Assembly: GCA_013287765.1 (NCBI GenBank) | Contig: JABDDD010000009.1 | Span: forward strand, 1 to 53,251 | DNA length: 53,251 bases | Direction of reading: 5' to 3' | Source of the DNA: Gammaproteobacteria bacterium | GTDB taxonomy: Bacteria > Pseudomonadota > Gammaproteobacteria > DSM-16500 | Notes under the pieces: model-generated | What the model saw: only the letters and a program-made list of their open reading frames with translations | Database searches by the model: none | What the model was told of the DNA's origin: nothing | Translations under genes and position numbers: made by a program | Shown: positions 18,269-27,378 of the stretch, one piece after another | Position numbering within the stretch: position 1 is the stretch's first letter | How the letters are laid out: each line of letters opens with the position of its first letter

Positions 18269-19130
18269 AAGAGGTTCGGTTCCCAATATGCATTAATTCT
18301 TGATACGCATTATTTGAAATGGCATCGACCATGCAGCTTAATCCAATAAATAGTAGCATAATAAAACTAAAGGTGATTAAAAAAATTAATCCGTAAGAAC
18401 TTAAACGAGAAGGAATAGGTTTAACAGCAGAGGGTTTAATTGGAAAAGGAGAAAGCACTTTACTAAAATCACCGTGATGCGCACGAATATGTTTATAAAG
18501 AATTTGTGTGACTTTTTCTAATTGAGTATGGTTAAACTCATTAGCACCACAATTTCCTTTATAGCCTAAACTTAAACAAATATACATTAATTCTAGTACA
18601 TCAATATAAATCGCCGTGTCTTTGATAATGCGATCTAGAATTAAAAAAAAGCGCTCTTCATGGCCGGTATCTTGATTAAAAATAGTTAGCATGCTGTAGG
18701 GTTGCCATTGTCCTTCACGACCCCAAGGCGTGCTTGTAATAATATCATCAATGGTTGCACAAAGTGCATAACGGCTCACTAAAATATATTCTGCACTATA
18801 ACCTTGTGATTTAACCGCTTCTTGAAAAATATTAATTTCAGTCACTAATTCTTTATGTAATTGATGAAGATGATGCTGAGTTTTTTGTTGTTTGAGTTGG
18901 CCAATAATAGAAAATAAATAAGCGGCCGCATCAACCAGTGGATTTAAGCCTGCTTTAGGGTTATGGGTAATAAATTGGCTGTGTAAGAGTTGTTGATTTT
19001 TGGTATTTTCAAGGGATTGGTTATTATTGAATAAAATTTCTTTTGGTTCAACCATTAACTCTGGCGATAATAAAGTACTATTTAATCGTTGTTCCTGTTG
19101 TATAGTTGGTTCATTATTCGTCGTGATCAT
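18249..19130 (-). CDS. dotU: DotU/IcmH family secretion-complex protein
   Basis: 293 residues from ATG 19130, preceded by AGGG; a GTG at 19148 is in frame. Family motifs: NPLVDAAAYLFSII, YALCATIDDIITSTPWG, FFLILDRIIKD and LELMYICLSLGYKGN. A single membrane anchor lies near the C-terminus (LIFLITFSFIMLLFIGLS), leaving the bulk in the cytoplasm. It partners IcmF, encoded directly downstream with overlap. In L. pneumophila these two keep DotH/DotG-type components stable. Confidence 0.92.
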   Translation of the reverse strand: MITTNNEPTIQQEQRLNSTLLSPELMVEPKEILFNNNQSLENTKNQQLLHSQFITHNPKAGLNPLVDAAAYLFSIIGQLKQQKTQHHLHQLHKELVTEINIFQEAVKSQGYSAEYILVSRYALCATIDDIITSTPWGREGQWQPYSMLTIFNQDTGHEERFFLILDRIIKDTAIYIDVLELMYICLSLGYKGNCGANEFNHTQLEKVTQILYKHIRAHHGDFSKVLSPFPIKPSAVKPIPSRLSSYGLIFLITFSFIMLLFIGLSCMVDAISNNAYQELMHIGNRTSYEIHNS

Positions 19131-19185
19131 GATGGTATCCCTAGTCACTCTTAGGGATTATACACAATCTTAAAAAAAAATCCTA

Positions 19186-19216
19186 CCCGTCATGCCAGCA
19201 GCGAAGGCTGGCATTC
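19186..19216. repeat. REP-like palindromic element
   Basis: A small hairpin with 7-base arms ATGCCAG (19192..19198) and CTGGCAT (19208..19214), preceded by CCCGTC, between fis and dotU. The layout (CCCGTCAT, GCxxG arms, GCGAAGG loop) matches the widely dispersed intergenic repeats of many proteobacteria. Only one copy is seen in the window. Confidence 0.5.
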
Positions 19217-19237
19217 AGGAAGGTATGACAGTGTTTA

Positions 19238-19549
19238 CTATTCTAACATTCCATAAATTTTGAGTTTTTTACGCAAGGTGCCACGGCTGATGCCCAAAAG
19301 AATAGCAGCGCGTGATTGATTGCCTTTTGTATATTCCATAACAGCTTCTAATAAAGGAACTTCTACTTCAGCCAATACCATTTCATATAAATTGGTTGGC
19401 GGTTGTCCCTTCAGCTGTAAAAAGTAACTTTCTAATGCTTGACGAACACTGTCGTGCAATGGTTGATTTTTGTGTGCGACGAGAAAAGGCGATTGCGTTT
19501 TTTGCGCCGCAGAATCAGTTGTATCTATTACTGTATTACTGTTTGACAT
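19238..19549 (-). CDS. fis: Fis-family nucleoid DNA-binding protein
   Basis: 103 residues. The C-terminal helix-turn-helix [20 protein letters not shown] is the Fis DNA-binding motif, and the N-terminal part has the dimerisation helices ([17 protein letters not shown]). Fis bends DNA and tunes growth-phase and often virulence gene expression in Legionellales. It is normally downstream of dusB and prmA; here dusB is absent and only a stub of prmA remains. Confidence 0.93.
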   Translation of the reverse strand: MSNSNTVIDTTDSAAQKTQSPFLVAHKNQPLHDSVRQALESYFLQLKGQPPTNLYEMVLAEVEVPLLEAVMEYTKGNQSRAAILLGISRGTLRKKLKIYGMLE

Positions 19550-19650
19550 TGTTGATCTCTCAATAAAAGTAGTTCAAAAATAAATAAAAGGGTCTTTAAT
19601 GCTCCAGAAGAGTATTATAACCTATTGTTCGTACTTCGATCAAATGTTGT

Positions 19651-19828
19651 TTACTTATTGTTTAAATCAAATTTTTTCTGCTCGATTAAGCAGGTCCATT
19701 TATCTTTATAATCAAATACTTGCATACAAAACCAGGCGCTGTCACATTCGATCAAGTTTTGAGCTTGATCGGCTAATATACCAGATAAAACTAAATAAGC
19801 GCCAGCACTACTTAACTTAGCAAAAGCA
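19651..19828 (-). pseudogene. prmA: C-terminal stub of prmA (ribosomal protein L11 methyltransferase)
   Basis: Immediately after the accC stop, in another frame, a reading frame encodes about 58 residues with SSAGAYLVLSGILADQAQ, the conserved final strand and helix of PrmA, and the expected C-terminal CLIEQKK; it ends with TAA at 19651..19653. The AdoMet-binding core and N-terminal domain are gone and no start is apparent. The accC-prmA-fis order found in relatives supports the identity. It is a deletion remnant. The surrounding 280-base gap (19550..19828) otherwise shows nothing. Confidence 0.7.
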
Positions 19829-21172
19829 TTACAAATTCAACCATTGTTCAAGATAATGAATATTCACAATGCCTTTTTGAAAAGTATTGCCACGTAGAAT
19901 ATCTTGATGAAGGGGTAAATTGGTTTTAATGCCTTCAATAATCATTTCTTCTAAAGCATTACGCATACGTGCTAAAGCGATTTCGCGATTTTCCCCATAA
20001 GCAATGACTTTTGCGATTAACGAATCATAATAAGGCGGTACTTTATAACTAGAATAAATATGCGAATCCAGTCGAATACCCGGGCCGCCTGGTGCATGAA
20101 AATGGCTAATTGTCCCAGGACAAGGGACAAAAGAACGAGGATCTTCGGCATTGATTCGACATTCAATCGCATGTCCTTTAATTTTGACATCCGCTTGGGT
20201 GTAAGATAATTTTAAGCCTGCTGCAACCCGTAGTTGTTCTTTGACAATGTCAATGCCAGTAATCATTTCAGTGACAGGATGTTCTACTTGTACGCGCGTA
20301 TTCATTTCGATGAAAAAGAATTCACCATTTTCATACAGAAACTCAAAAGTACCTGCACCACGATAATTCATATCGCGACAAGCTTTGGCGCAACGTTCGC
20401 CAATTTCTTCTCGTTGTTTAGGTGTTAGACCTGGCGCTGGCGCTTCTTCAATAATTTTTTGATGGCGTCGTTGAATGGAGCAATCTCTTTCCCCTAAATG
20501 AATAGCCTCTCCTTGGCCGTCTCCTAAGACTTGAATCTCAATATGTCTTGGAGTTTGTAAATATTTTTCCATGTACACTTGATCATTATTGAATGCAGCT
20601 TTTGCTTCAGCACGCGTCATGGCAATAGCATTTAATAAATGAGATTCAGTATGTACGACGCGCATTCCGCGACCGCCCCCTCCGCCTGAGGCTTTAATAA
20701 TAATGGGGTAGCCAATTTCACGCGCCATTTGGATCGTATGTTCAGGATTCTCTGTGTTGATCGGCTCGCTTGAGCCAGGCACACAAGGGATGCCTAATTT
20801 TTTCATGGCAGAAATAGCAGCAATTTTATCTCCCATTTGTCGAATACTTTCAGGACGCGGCCCGATAAAAATAAAACCGCTTTTTTCAACTTGTTCAGCA
20901 AATCCGGCATTTTCTGCTAAGAAACCATAGCCAGGATGAATGGCTACCGCATCAGTGATTTCAGCTGCGCTAATAATAGCAGGAATACTTAAATAACTTT
21001 CACTGGCAGGTGCAGGTCCAATACAAACTGACTCGTCTGCTAAACGAACATGCATCAAATCTTGATCAGCAGTCGAATGGACAGCCACTGTTTTAATACC
21101 GAGTTCTTTACATGCGCGCAGAATACGCAGCGCAATTTCGCCGCGATTGGCGATAACCACTTTATTTAACAT
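19829..21172 (-). CDS. accC: Biotin carboxylase subunit of acetyl-CoA carboxylase
   Basis: 447 residues, normal length. N-terminal [12 protein letters not shown], the ATP-grasp glycine loop [11 protein letters not shown], catalytic-region [19 protein letters not shown], and [16 protein letters not shown] with active-site Glu and Arg. It carboxylates biotin on AccB using bicarbonate and ATP, the first half of malonyl-CoA synthesis. Third gene of aroQ-accB-accC; a PrmA stub follows. Confidence 0.98.
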   Translation of the reverse strand: MLNKVVIANRGEIALRILRACKELGIKTVAVHSTADQDLMHVRLADESVCIGPAPASESYLSIPAIISAAEITDAVAIHPGYGFLAENAGFAEQVEKSGFIFIGPRPESIRQMGDKIAAISAMKKLGIPCVPGSSEPINTENPEHTIQMAREIGYPIIIKASGGGGGRGMRVVHTESHLLNAIAMTRAEAKAAFNNDQVYMEKYLQTPRHIEIQVLGDGQGEAIHLGERDCSIQRRHQKIIEEAPAPGLTPKQREEIGERCAKACRDMNYRGAGTFEFLYENGEFFFIEMNTRVQVEHPVTEMITGIDIVKEQLRVAAGLKLSYTQADVKIKGHAIECRINAEDPRSFVPCPGTISHFHAPGGPGIRLDSHIYSSYKVPPYYDSLIAKVIAYGENREIALARMRNALEEMIIEGIKTNLPLHQDILRGNTFQKGIVNIHYLEQWLNL

Positions 21173-21187
21173 ATGCGAATTAAACCC

Positions 21188-21649
21188 CTATTCTTCAATT
21201 GTAAATAATGGTTGATTAAATTCAACCGGGGTGCCATTTTCAACAAGGATTGCGGTGATTTTTCCGGATTTATCCGCTTCAATTTGATTGAACATTTTCA
21301 TCGCTTCGATTAAGCATAATGTATCCCCCGTTTTAACCATTTGCCCCAATTCAATAAATCGTTTGGCGCCTGGTGAAGGTGATAAGTAAACAGTGCCCAC
21401 CATCGGTGCTTTAATTACATTATTAGTATCAACTATGGGTGCTGCTCCCACAGAAGTCGGTGGAATACTGTTTGCAATAGGTTGCGGCATCGTGACTTGC
21501 ATGGGTTGGGGCGCATAAAGTGGTGAGGAGATACGGCTTTCGCGGCTAATTCTAACCGACTCTTCCCCTTCGCGAATTTCAATTTCAGCGATCCCGGTTT
21601 CATTGATAAGTTCAATTAATTTGCGAATTTTTCGCATGTCCATAGCCAT
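21188..21649 (-). CDS. accB: Biotin carboxyl carrier protein
   Basis: 153 residues. The N-terminal [20 protein letters not shown] is typical of AccB, followed by a proline-rich linker (residues 45-75) and a biotinyl domain with EAMKM; the biotinylated lysine is about residue 118. It shuttles carboxybiotin between AccC and the transferase. Encoded between aroQ and accC, 15 bases before accC. AGGAG precedes the ATG; a second ATG two codons in is possible. Confidence 0.97.
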   Translation of the reverse strand: MAMDMRKIRKLIELINETGIAEIEIREGEESVRISRESRISSPLYAPQPMQVTMPQPIANSIPPTSVGAAPIVDTNNVIKAPMVGTVYLSPSPGAKRFIELGQMVKTGDTLCLIEAMKMFNQIEADKSGKITAILVENGTPVEFNQPLFTIEE

Positions 21650-21661
21650 AATGGTTCACTC

Positions 21662-22177
21662 CTATTTTTCTGAATGGTCTGTTGGATGAAATTGATTGGT
21701 ATAGCGCAAAGATAATAAGTGCTTTTTGCTATGACAATCGGTTTTTAAATAATGTTGTGCAAAACGCAGTGCTAATAAATAACCTTCGCTACCAAGGCCT
21801 ATGATGCTGCCTATTGCAATATCAGCAAAATAAGATAGTTTGCGAAAAGACTCTCGATTAGCTGTATTTGATAAATGTACTTCTATAAAAGGTTGATTCA
21901 CCCCTGTTAGTGCGTCACGCAATGCAATACTAGTATGAGTAAAAGCAGCTGGATTAAAAATAATGAAATCAATACCGTTTTCTTTTGAATGATGAATATG
22001 TTCAATTAATTCGCTTTCTGAGTTGCTTTGAAAAAAGCTTACTGCCAGCGTTAATTCTTCAGCAAGCAGGGTCATTTTGTTTTGTATGACTTCTAAGCTG
22101 TCTGTTCCATACTGTTCTACCTCACGTGTCCCTAATAAGTTAAGGTTGGGTCCATTTAAAACAAGAATATGTGTCAT
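21662..22177 (-). CDS. aroQ: Type II 3-dehydroquinate dehydratase
   Basis: 171 residues, slightly longer than usual (about 145-150) because of a C-terminal extension. Motifs: VLNGPNLNLLGTRE at the N-terminus, QSNSESELIEHIH, FNPAAFTHTSIALRDAL and EVHLSNTANRESFR. It converts 3-dehydroquinate to 3-dehydroshikimate in aromatic amino acid synthesis. The usual catalytic tyrosine stands in the REVEQYGT segment. First gene of the acc operon. Confidence 0.95.
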   Translation of the reverse strand: MTHILVLNGPNLNLLGTREVEQYGTDSLEVIQNKMTLLAEELTLAVSFFQSNSESELIEHIHHSKENGIDFIIFNPAAFTHTSIALRDALTGVNQPFIEVHLSNTANRESFRKLSYFADIAIGSIIGLGSEGYLLALRFAQHYLKTDCHSKKHLLSLRYTNQFHPTDHSEK

Positions 22178-22297
22178 ATTTTTTCATCTTTATATCTAAT
22201 AGATTAAGGACGGTTATTGTGCATGATGTTGAATGTTTTGTCCAGTTGAAAGAAGATATTGGCTTTTTCGCCGTAGATCGACGAAATTAGTTATAAA

Positions 22298-22951
22298 TTA
22301 TTTAGAAGAGTGGAGATATTTATGTCGTAAAAATTCAAGAATAGCCGGTACGATAGATAGTACAATAATCGCAACAATGACCAAAGAAAAGTGTTCTTTC
22401 ACGATTGGAATATTACCAAATAAGAAACTACCATAGACTAACAGACCAATCCATAAGAACGCGCCCATTAAACTAAACAGAAAAAACTGACGATAAGTCA
22501 TATAGCCAATTCCCGCCATAAAAGGCGCAACTGTGCGAATAATTGGTATAAATCGCGCAATAATAATTGTTTTACCGCCATATTTTTCATAAAAATGATG
22601 AGCTTTATCTAAATATTTTGGGTTGAGCAGCCAAGAATGTTTTGAATGAAAAACTTTAGGACCAAGCCATTTCCCAATAAAATAATTTAAACCATTGCCC
22701 ATAATAGAAGCGGTGGTTAATAAAAGAAACAAAACATGTACGTTGAGCTCAGCCGTTGCATTAGCAGCTAAGGCACCTGCGGTAAATAATAAAGAATCAC
22801 CTGGTAAAATGGCGGTAAAAATAATTCCGGTTTCAAAAAAGATGATGATAAACAATAAGAAATAAGTCCAGCTACCATAAGCCGAGACAAAAGCAAGCAA
22901 ATGCTGATCCAGATGTAGGATAAAATTAAAAATATAATGCACTGTTTCCAT
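22298..22951 (-). CDS. DedA-family membrane protein
   Basis: 217 residues with five or six hydrophobic segments. The family signature is clear: FFETGIIFTAILPGDSLLF and, later, ARFIPIIRTVAPFMAGIG, with the conserved acidic and arginine residues of this membrane transporter family. DedA proteins support membrane potential and undecaprenyl phosphate or lipid recycling. It ends a short operon after rsmJ (6 bases apart). Confidence 0.9.
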   Translation of the reverse strand: METVHYIFNFILHLDQHLLAFVSAYGSWTYFLLFIIIFFETGIIFTAILPGDSLLFTAGALAANATAELNVHVLFLLLTTASIMGNGLNYFIGKWLGPKVFHSKHSWLLNPKYLDKAHHFYEKYGGKTIIIARFIPIIRTVAPFMAGIGYMTYRQFFLFSLMGAFLWIGLLVYGSFLFGNIPIVKEHFSLVIVAIIVLSIVPAILEFLRHKYLHSSK

Positions 22952-22957
22952 AGTGTC

Positions 22958-23707
22958 TCATGTTATATAAACATCAAAACGATTACTGTTGCCGATTAAG
23001 CTGTAACTCGGAGTCTTAGTTGAGGCAATATAATCTGCGGTACGAGGTCTTTTTACCACAACGCGAGAGATGGCACAAGCTAAGGCTTGCTGCAGTAAGT
23101 CAGTTTGATCGATATCTTCGCCAATGATATCTTGCAAACAGCGCATTTCCTGTTGATTTAAAGCAGATTTTTTTTTGAGAGGGAACATTGGGTCTAGATA
23201 AATCATATCGGGTCGAGGAGTTTGGTTAAGCCATAGCAAAGCATCTTGTTGGTAAACTTGAATACGCTGTGTCGTCTGAGTAAAAGAAGCTGCGCGATTC
23301 AAACCATCCAAAAGTAAAGCATGAATAATGGGCGAGCGTTCTAAAATAATAATATCAAAGCCTAATGAGGCTAAAATAAAACTATCACGTCCAAACCCAC
23401 CCGTTGCATCGACAATGCGAGGGGCAACTGCTTTTTTTTTCAACCCTAAAGCACGTGCAAGTGCTTCATTTTTTAAAGAAAGATGTTTTAAGCGGTAGCG
23501 CATTTTTTCAGATAAAAAATCAACATAGATAGGTTTTGCCTGAGAGTCTACTTTTTGCAGACCTAAATAATCAGGTGTGAGTAACAGTAAATAATCATAG
23601 GCATTTATCTCATCTTCTTTTAAAATAATGGGCAAATGCAATTGATGTGCCAGTGTGTAGGCACTCGTCTTTAAGGATAGAGTCGTTGGATAAATAGCAA
23701 TATTCAT
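22958..23707 (-). CDS. rsmJ: 16S rRNA m2G1516 methyltransferase
   Basis: 249 residues from the second of two adjacent ATGs (23707 or 23710); a longer frame from 23776 would run into divergent hemB and is unlikely. SAM-binding DATGGFGRDSFILASLG, then ERSP, and the catalytic-region DPMFPLKKKSA are hallmarks of RsmJ (formerly YhiQ), which methylates G1516 in 16S rRNA. It is divergent from hemB and followed by dedA. Confidence 0.93.
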   Translation of the reverse strand: MNIAIYPTTLSLKTSAYTLAHQLHLPIILKEDEINAYDYLLLLTPDYLGLQKVDSQAKPIYVDFLSEKMRYRLKHLSLKNEALARALGLKKKAVAPRIVDATGGFGRDSFILASLGFDIIILERSPIIHALLLDGLNRAASFTQTTQRIQVYQQDALLWLNQTPRPDMIYLDPMFPLKKKSALNQQEMRCLQDIIGEDIDQTDLLQQALACAISRVVVKRPRTADYIASTKTPSYSLIGNSNRFDVYIT

Positions 23708-23748
23708 CATAAGGGTTGGTGAGTATACACTAAAATAATAGGTTTTAA

Positions 23749-24765
<1,017 letters not shown>

Positions 24766-24774
24766 GGAGATTGA

Positions 24775-25275
24775 ATGTTTGAAGAAATTTTTTCGCCTTT
24801 ATGGTCAACCGAATGGGGACGTCGGTGTTCGATTGGGTTATTAATTCTTGTTTCTTGTATTTTGATTATTATTTTAATTAATATCCCGCTGACTTGGTAT
24901 GCGGATGCCCATTTAATAAAGCCTGCGACTTCATCTTCATTGCCGGCAGTTTTACCTATTAATAACTCCGCGCAGTTAGTTTCTTTGCCTAACACGCATT
25001 TATTTGGCAAAGCGCCGTCGAGCGATCTTCCTATTACGAGTCTTGATTTAAGGCTGCTAGGCATTATGCGTGCGATCCCTGCACGTTTTTCAAGTGCATT
25101 GATTTCAGTACAAGGAGCTGCTGCAAAATCTTATGAAGTAGGCGATCATCTTCCTGGGGGCTTGATACTTGCAAAGATCACTACTAACAATGTTATACTC
25201 AATAATGCAGGCGAATTCGAAAAGCTGCCTTTGATGCGTCAATTACCTAAATGGAAAAAAGCACCTGGGGAATAG
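24775..25275 (+). CDS. gspC: Type II secretion protein GspC
   Basis: 166 residues: a short cytoplasmic start, one membrane segment (IGLLILVSCILIIILI), and a periplasmic homology region (LFGKAP, then LDLRLLGIM and a C-terminal GDHLPGGLILAKI). GspC links the inner-membrane platform to the GspD secretin. It is short and lacks a C-terminal PDZ or coiled-coil domain. It lies apart from the gspG-M operon, as the lspC gene does in Legionella. Confidence 0.85.
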   Translation: MFEEIFSPLWSTEWGRRCSIGLLILVSCILIIILINIPLTWYADAHLIKPATSSSLPAVLPINNSAQLVSLPNTHLFGKAPSSDLPITSLDLRLLGIMRAIPARFSSALISVQGAAAKSYEVGDHLPGGLILAKITTNNVILNNAGEFEKLPLMRQLPKWKKAPGE

Positions 25276-25278
25276 CTG

Positions 25279-25995
25279 ATGAAATCCATACGATATTTAT
25301 TAATTATATTGTGTTTGATGTTAACGTCCTGTGCTTCTATTTATCAATCACACGAATTACATCAAGGGCAAGTCAATTTCAAACAAGGTAACTTTAAAGT
25401 TGCTTTTTACCAATTATTACCAGTTGCTTATCGTGGAAATGCGGTCGCGCAATATGCGGTAGGTTACATGTATTTTTATGGTTATGGTGTACGGATGGAT
25501 CGTGCGTCAGGCAAGTATTGGATGACAAAATCAGCTAGACAAGATTATTTACCTGCGATCAATGCATTAGAATTAATTCGTCAAAGCGAGATGGCGACGC
25601 ATCCTTTGCAAGCGCCGACCCCTAATATCTTAATGAAACCGATGAACACCACAAAAAATGGAAAAGCAGATATTAAAAAAACGGCTAATTATGAAAACTC
25701 TCTGCGAACAGCGGCTATAGCGGCGCCGCATGTTCATTTGAAATCAAATTTTTATACCTTACAACTCTATGGCAGTTATGACTTAAAAGAAGTAAAAGCT
25801 TTGCAAGCAAAGCTTAAAATAAAAGACGATTCTTTTTACAGTAAAACCGAATTTCATCATCGTGATTGGTATGTTTTGACGTATGGAAAATATGTGAATG
25901 TGCATCAAGCAAAGCTTGCGGAAAATGAGATGCCAAATACCGTCAAAAAAATGAATCCATGGGTGCGCAAATTGTCAGATTTAGAAGTAGTCTAA
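25279..25995 (+). CDS. Lipoprotein with Sel1-like repeat and C-terminal SPOR-like domain
   Basis: 238 residues. A signal peptide ends in a lipobox (LCLMLTSCAS, cysteine about residue 18). Residues 40-95 form a Sel1-like repeat (AVAQYAVGYMYFYGYGVRMD, then KYWMTKSARQ). The C-terminus (YTLQLYGSYDLKEVKALQAK, later WYVLTYGKY) fits a SPOR domain, which binds denuded septal peptidoglycan. Probably an envelope lipoprotein. It follows gspC by three bases, suggesting a link to secretion or the envelope. Confidence 0.75.
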   Translation: MKSIRYLLIILCLMLTSCASIYQSHELHQGQVNFKQGNFKVAFYQLLPVAYRGNAVAQYAVGYMYFYGYGVRMDRASGKYWMTKSARQDYLPAINALELIRQSEMATHPLQAPTPNILMKPMNTTKNGKADIKKTANYENSLRTAAIAAPHVHLKSNFYTLQLYGSYDLKEVKALQAKLKIKDDSFYSKTEFHHRDWYVLTYGKYVNVHQAKLAENEMPNTVKKMNPWVRKLSDLEVV

Positions 25996-26024
25996 TAATT
26001 GACCATCTTTTGCTCTTTTTTCTT

Positions 26025-26074
26025 TCCTTCTGTAGAAGGATAATATATACTATTTCTATCCTTGCATAGAAGGA
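26025..26074. promoter_or_regulatory. Paired palindromes over promoter and RBS of DUF4143 ATPase copy 2
   Basis: TCCTTCTGTAGAAGGA (26025..26040) and TCCTTGCATAGAAGGA (26059..26074) share all but three positions and start 34 bases apart. A TATACT -10-like box (26046..26051) lies between them, and the right arm of the second, GAAGGA, is the ribosome site of the ATG at 26082. A factor binding both would block promoter and start; the second could also fold as an mRNA hairpin hiding the site. Confidence 0.6.
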
Positions 26075-26081
26075 AAGAAAG

Positions 26082-27341
26082 ATGTTACCGCTTGAAACGA
26101 TACTTGAAGAGTTTCGCGTTAAGTTGAATGAGGTTAAAAGCGCTACGTTGCGTCAAGCTGCATTTCCACAAGCTGACAATATGATTAAAGTTGCAATTGG
26201 GATGCGACGCACGGGTAAAACTTATTTCCTATATCAAGTGATTCAATCGTTACTAAATAAGGGAGTGCCGTTAGAGGCGATTCTCTATATTAACTTTGAA
26301 GATGACCGTCTTTTCCCTATGAATCAAACGGAAATGGCTTCTTTGCTGGAATATTTTTACACTTTGTATCCTGATAATCATCAGCGTCAATGTTATCTGT
26401 TTTTAGATGAATTACAGAATATTGATGGATGGGAGCGAGTGGTGCGCCGTTTTTTTGACACTAAAAAAGTTCAAATTTACTTAACAGGATCTTCTGCCAA
26501 ACTATTAAGCAAAGAAATCGCAACGTCATTACGTGGCCGGTCTTTATCTATTGAAATTTGGCCCTATGATTTTACTGAATACTTATTGGCTCATTCAATT
26601 AATTTACCCAAAGAGCCATTTGGTAAAATGGCGTTGGATTTACTGAATAAGCATTTTCTTAATTATCTTAATTGGGGTGGTTTTCCTGCCGTTCAAGCAC
26701 TTGAATCCAGCGCGCATCGTGAAGCGCTTCAACAATATCTTGAAACAGTCATTCTTCGAGATGTCGTTGAGCGACATCGAATCGCAAACATTACACTTCT
26801 TAAATATCTTGCTAACGTTTTATTGAAAAATTTTTCTTCTCTTTTTTCTGCTAATAAATTTTTTAATGATGTCAAAAGTCAAGGGTATCAATTATCAAAA
26901 GATACTGTGTATCAATACATTGGTCACCTTGAAGATGCTTATCTCATTGCCAGTGTTCCTTTATTCACTGAATCATTGCGACGCAGCAGTATTTCTTCAA
27001 AAAAAATATATGGTGTTGATCTGGGTTTGATTCAAGCTGTGACTTTTAGTCAATTACCCAATTTTGGCCGGTTGCTTGAAAATCTTGTTTACTTAGATTT
27101 ACGCCGAAAAAATGATAAGATATTTTACTATATTACCTCCTCTGGTTATGAAATTGACTTTGTAATAGAAAGATTAGATGGCACGCGTGAACTGATTCAA
27201 GTGGCATGGGATTTGAGTGATGCGGAAACAAAAGCACGCGAAGAAAGAGCTTTAGATGAAGCTAAACGAGAATTAGGTATGCCTGGTAGGATTATAGATA
27301 AAGAAATTTATTTAAAAGAGTTTAATAAGTTTAGAAGATAG
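26082..27341 (+). CDS. AAA ATPase with DUF4143 domain (copy 2, divergent type)
   Basis: 419 residues. AAA_14 domain with Walker A GMRRTGKT at about residue 44 and Walker B CYLFLDELQ, a middle winged-helix-like region, and a DUF4143 domain near residues 215-400. In the C-terminal core, the usual E-I-D then E-x-K reads EIDFVIER then IQVAWDL: the nuclease-type glutamate and lysine are lost, unlike the other two copies. It belongs to a different subfamily from copies 1 and 3. Target unknown. Confidence 0.82.
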   Translation: MLPLETILEEFRVKLNEVKSATLRQAAFPQADNMIKVAIGMRRTGKTYFLYQVIQSLLNKGVPLEAILYINFEDDRLFPMNQTEMASLLEYFYTLYPDNHQRQCYLFLDELQNIDGWERVVRRFFDTKKVQIYLTGSSAKLLSKEIATSLRGRSLSIEIWPYDFTEYLLAHSINLPKEPFGKMALDLLNKHFLNYLNWGGFPAVQALESSAHREALQQYLETVILRDVVERHRIANITLLKYLANVLLKNFSSLFSANKFFNDVKSQGYQLSKDTVYQYIGHLEDAYLIASVPLFTESLRRSSISSKKIYGVDLGLIQAVTFSQLPNFGRLLENLVYLDLRRKNDKIFYYITSSGYEIDFVIERLDGTRELIQVAWDLSDAETKAREERALDEAKRELGMPGRIIDKEIYLKEFNKFRR

Positions 27342-27378
27342 CACTTGATTTAAAGCTAAAGCCCACCAAAGAGATGGT

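Noticed and set aside
15632-19130. icmF-dotU as part of a type VI secretion system
   Set aside because: No tssB, tssC, hcp, vgrG or clpV gene is present, whereas Dot/Icm genes are; these two are regular Dot/Icm partners.
19599-19820. Plus-strand 73-codon frame between accC and fis
   Set aside because: The same bases read on the minus strand give a clear PrmA C-terminus, so the plus frame is a shadow.
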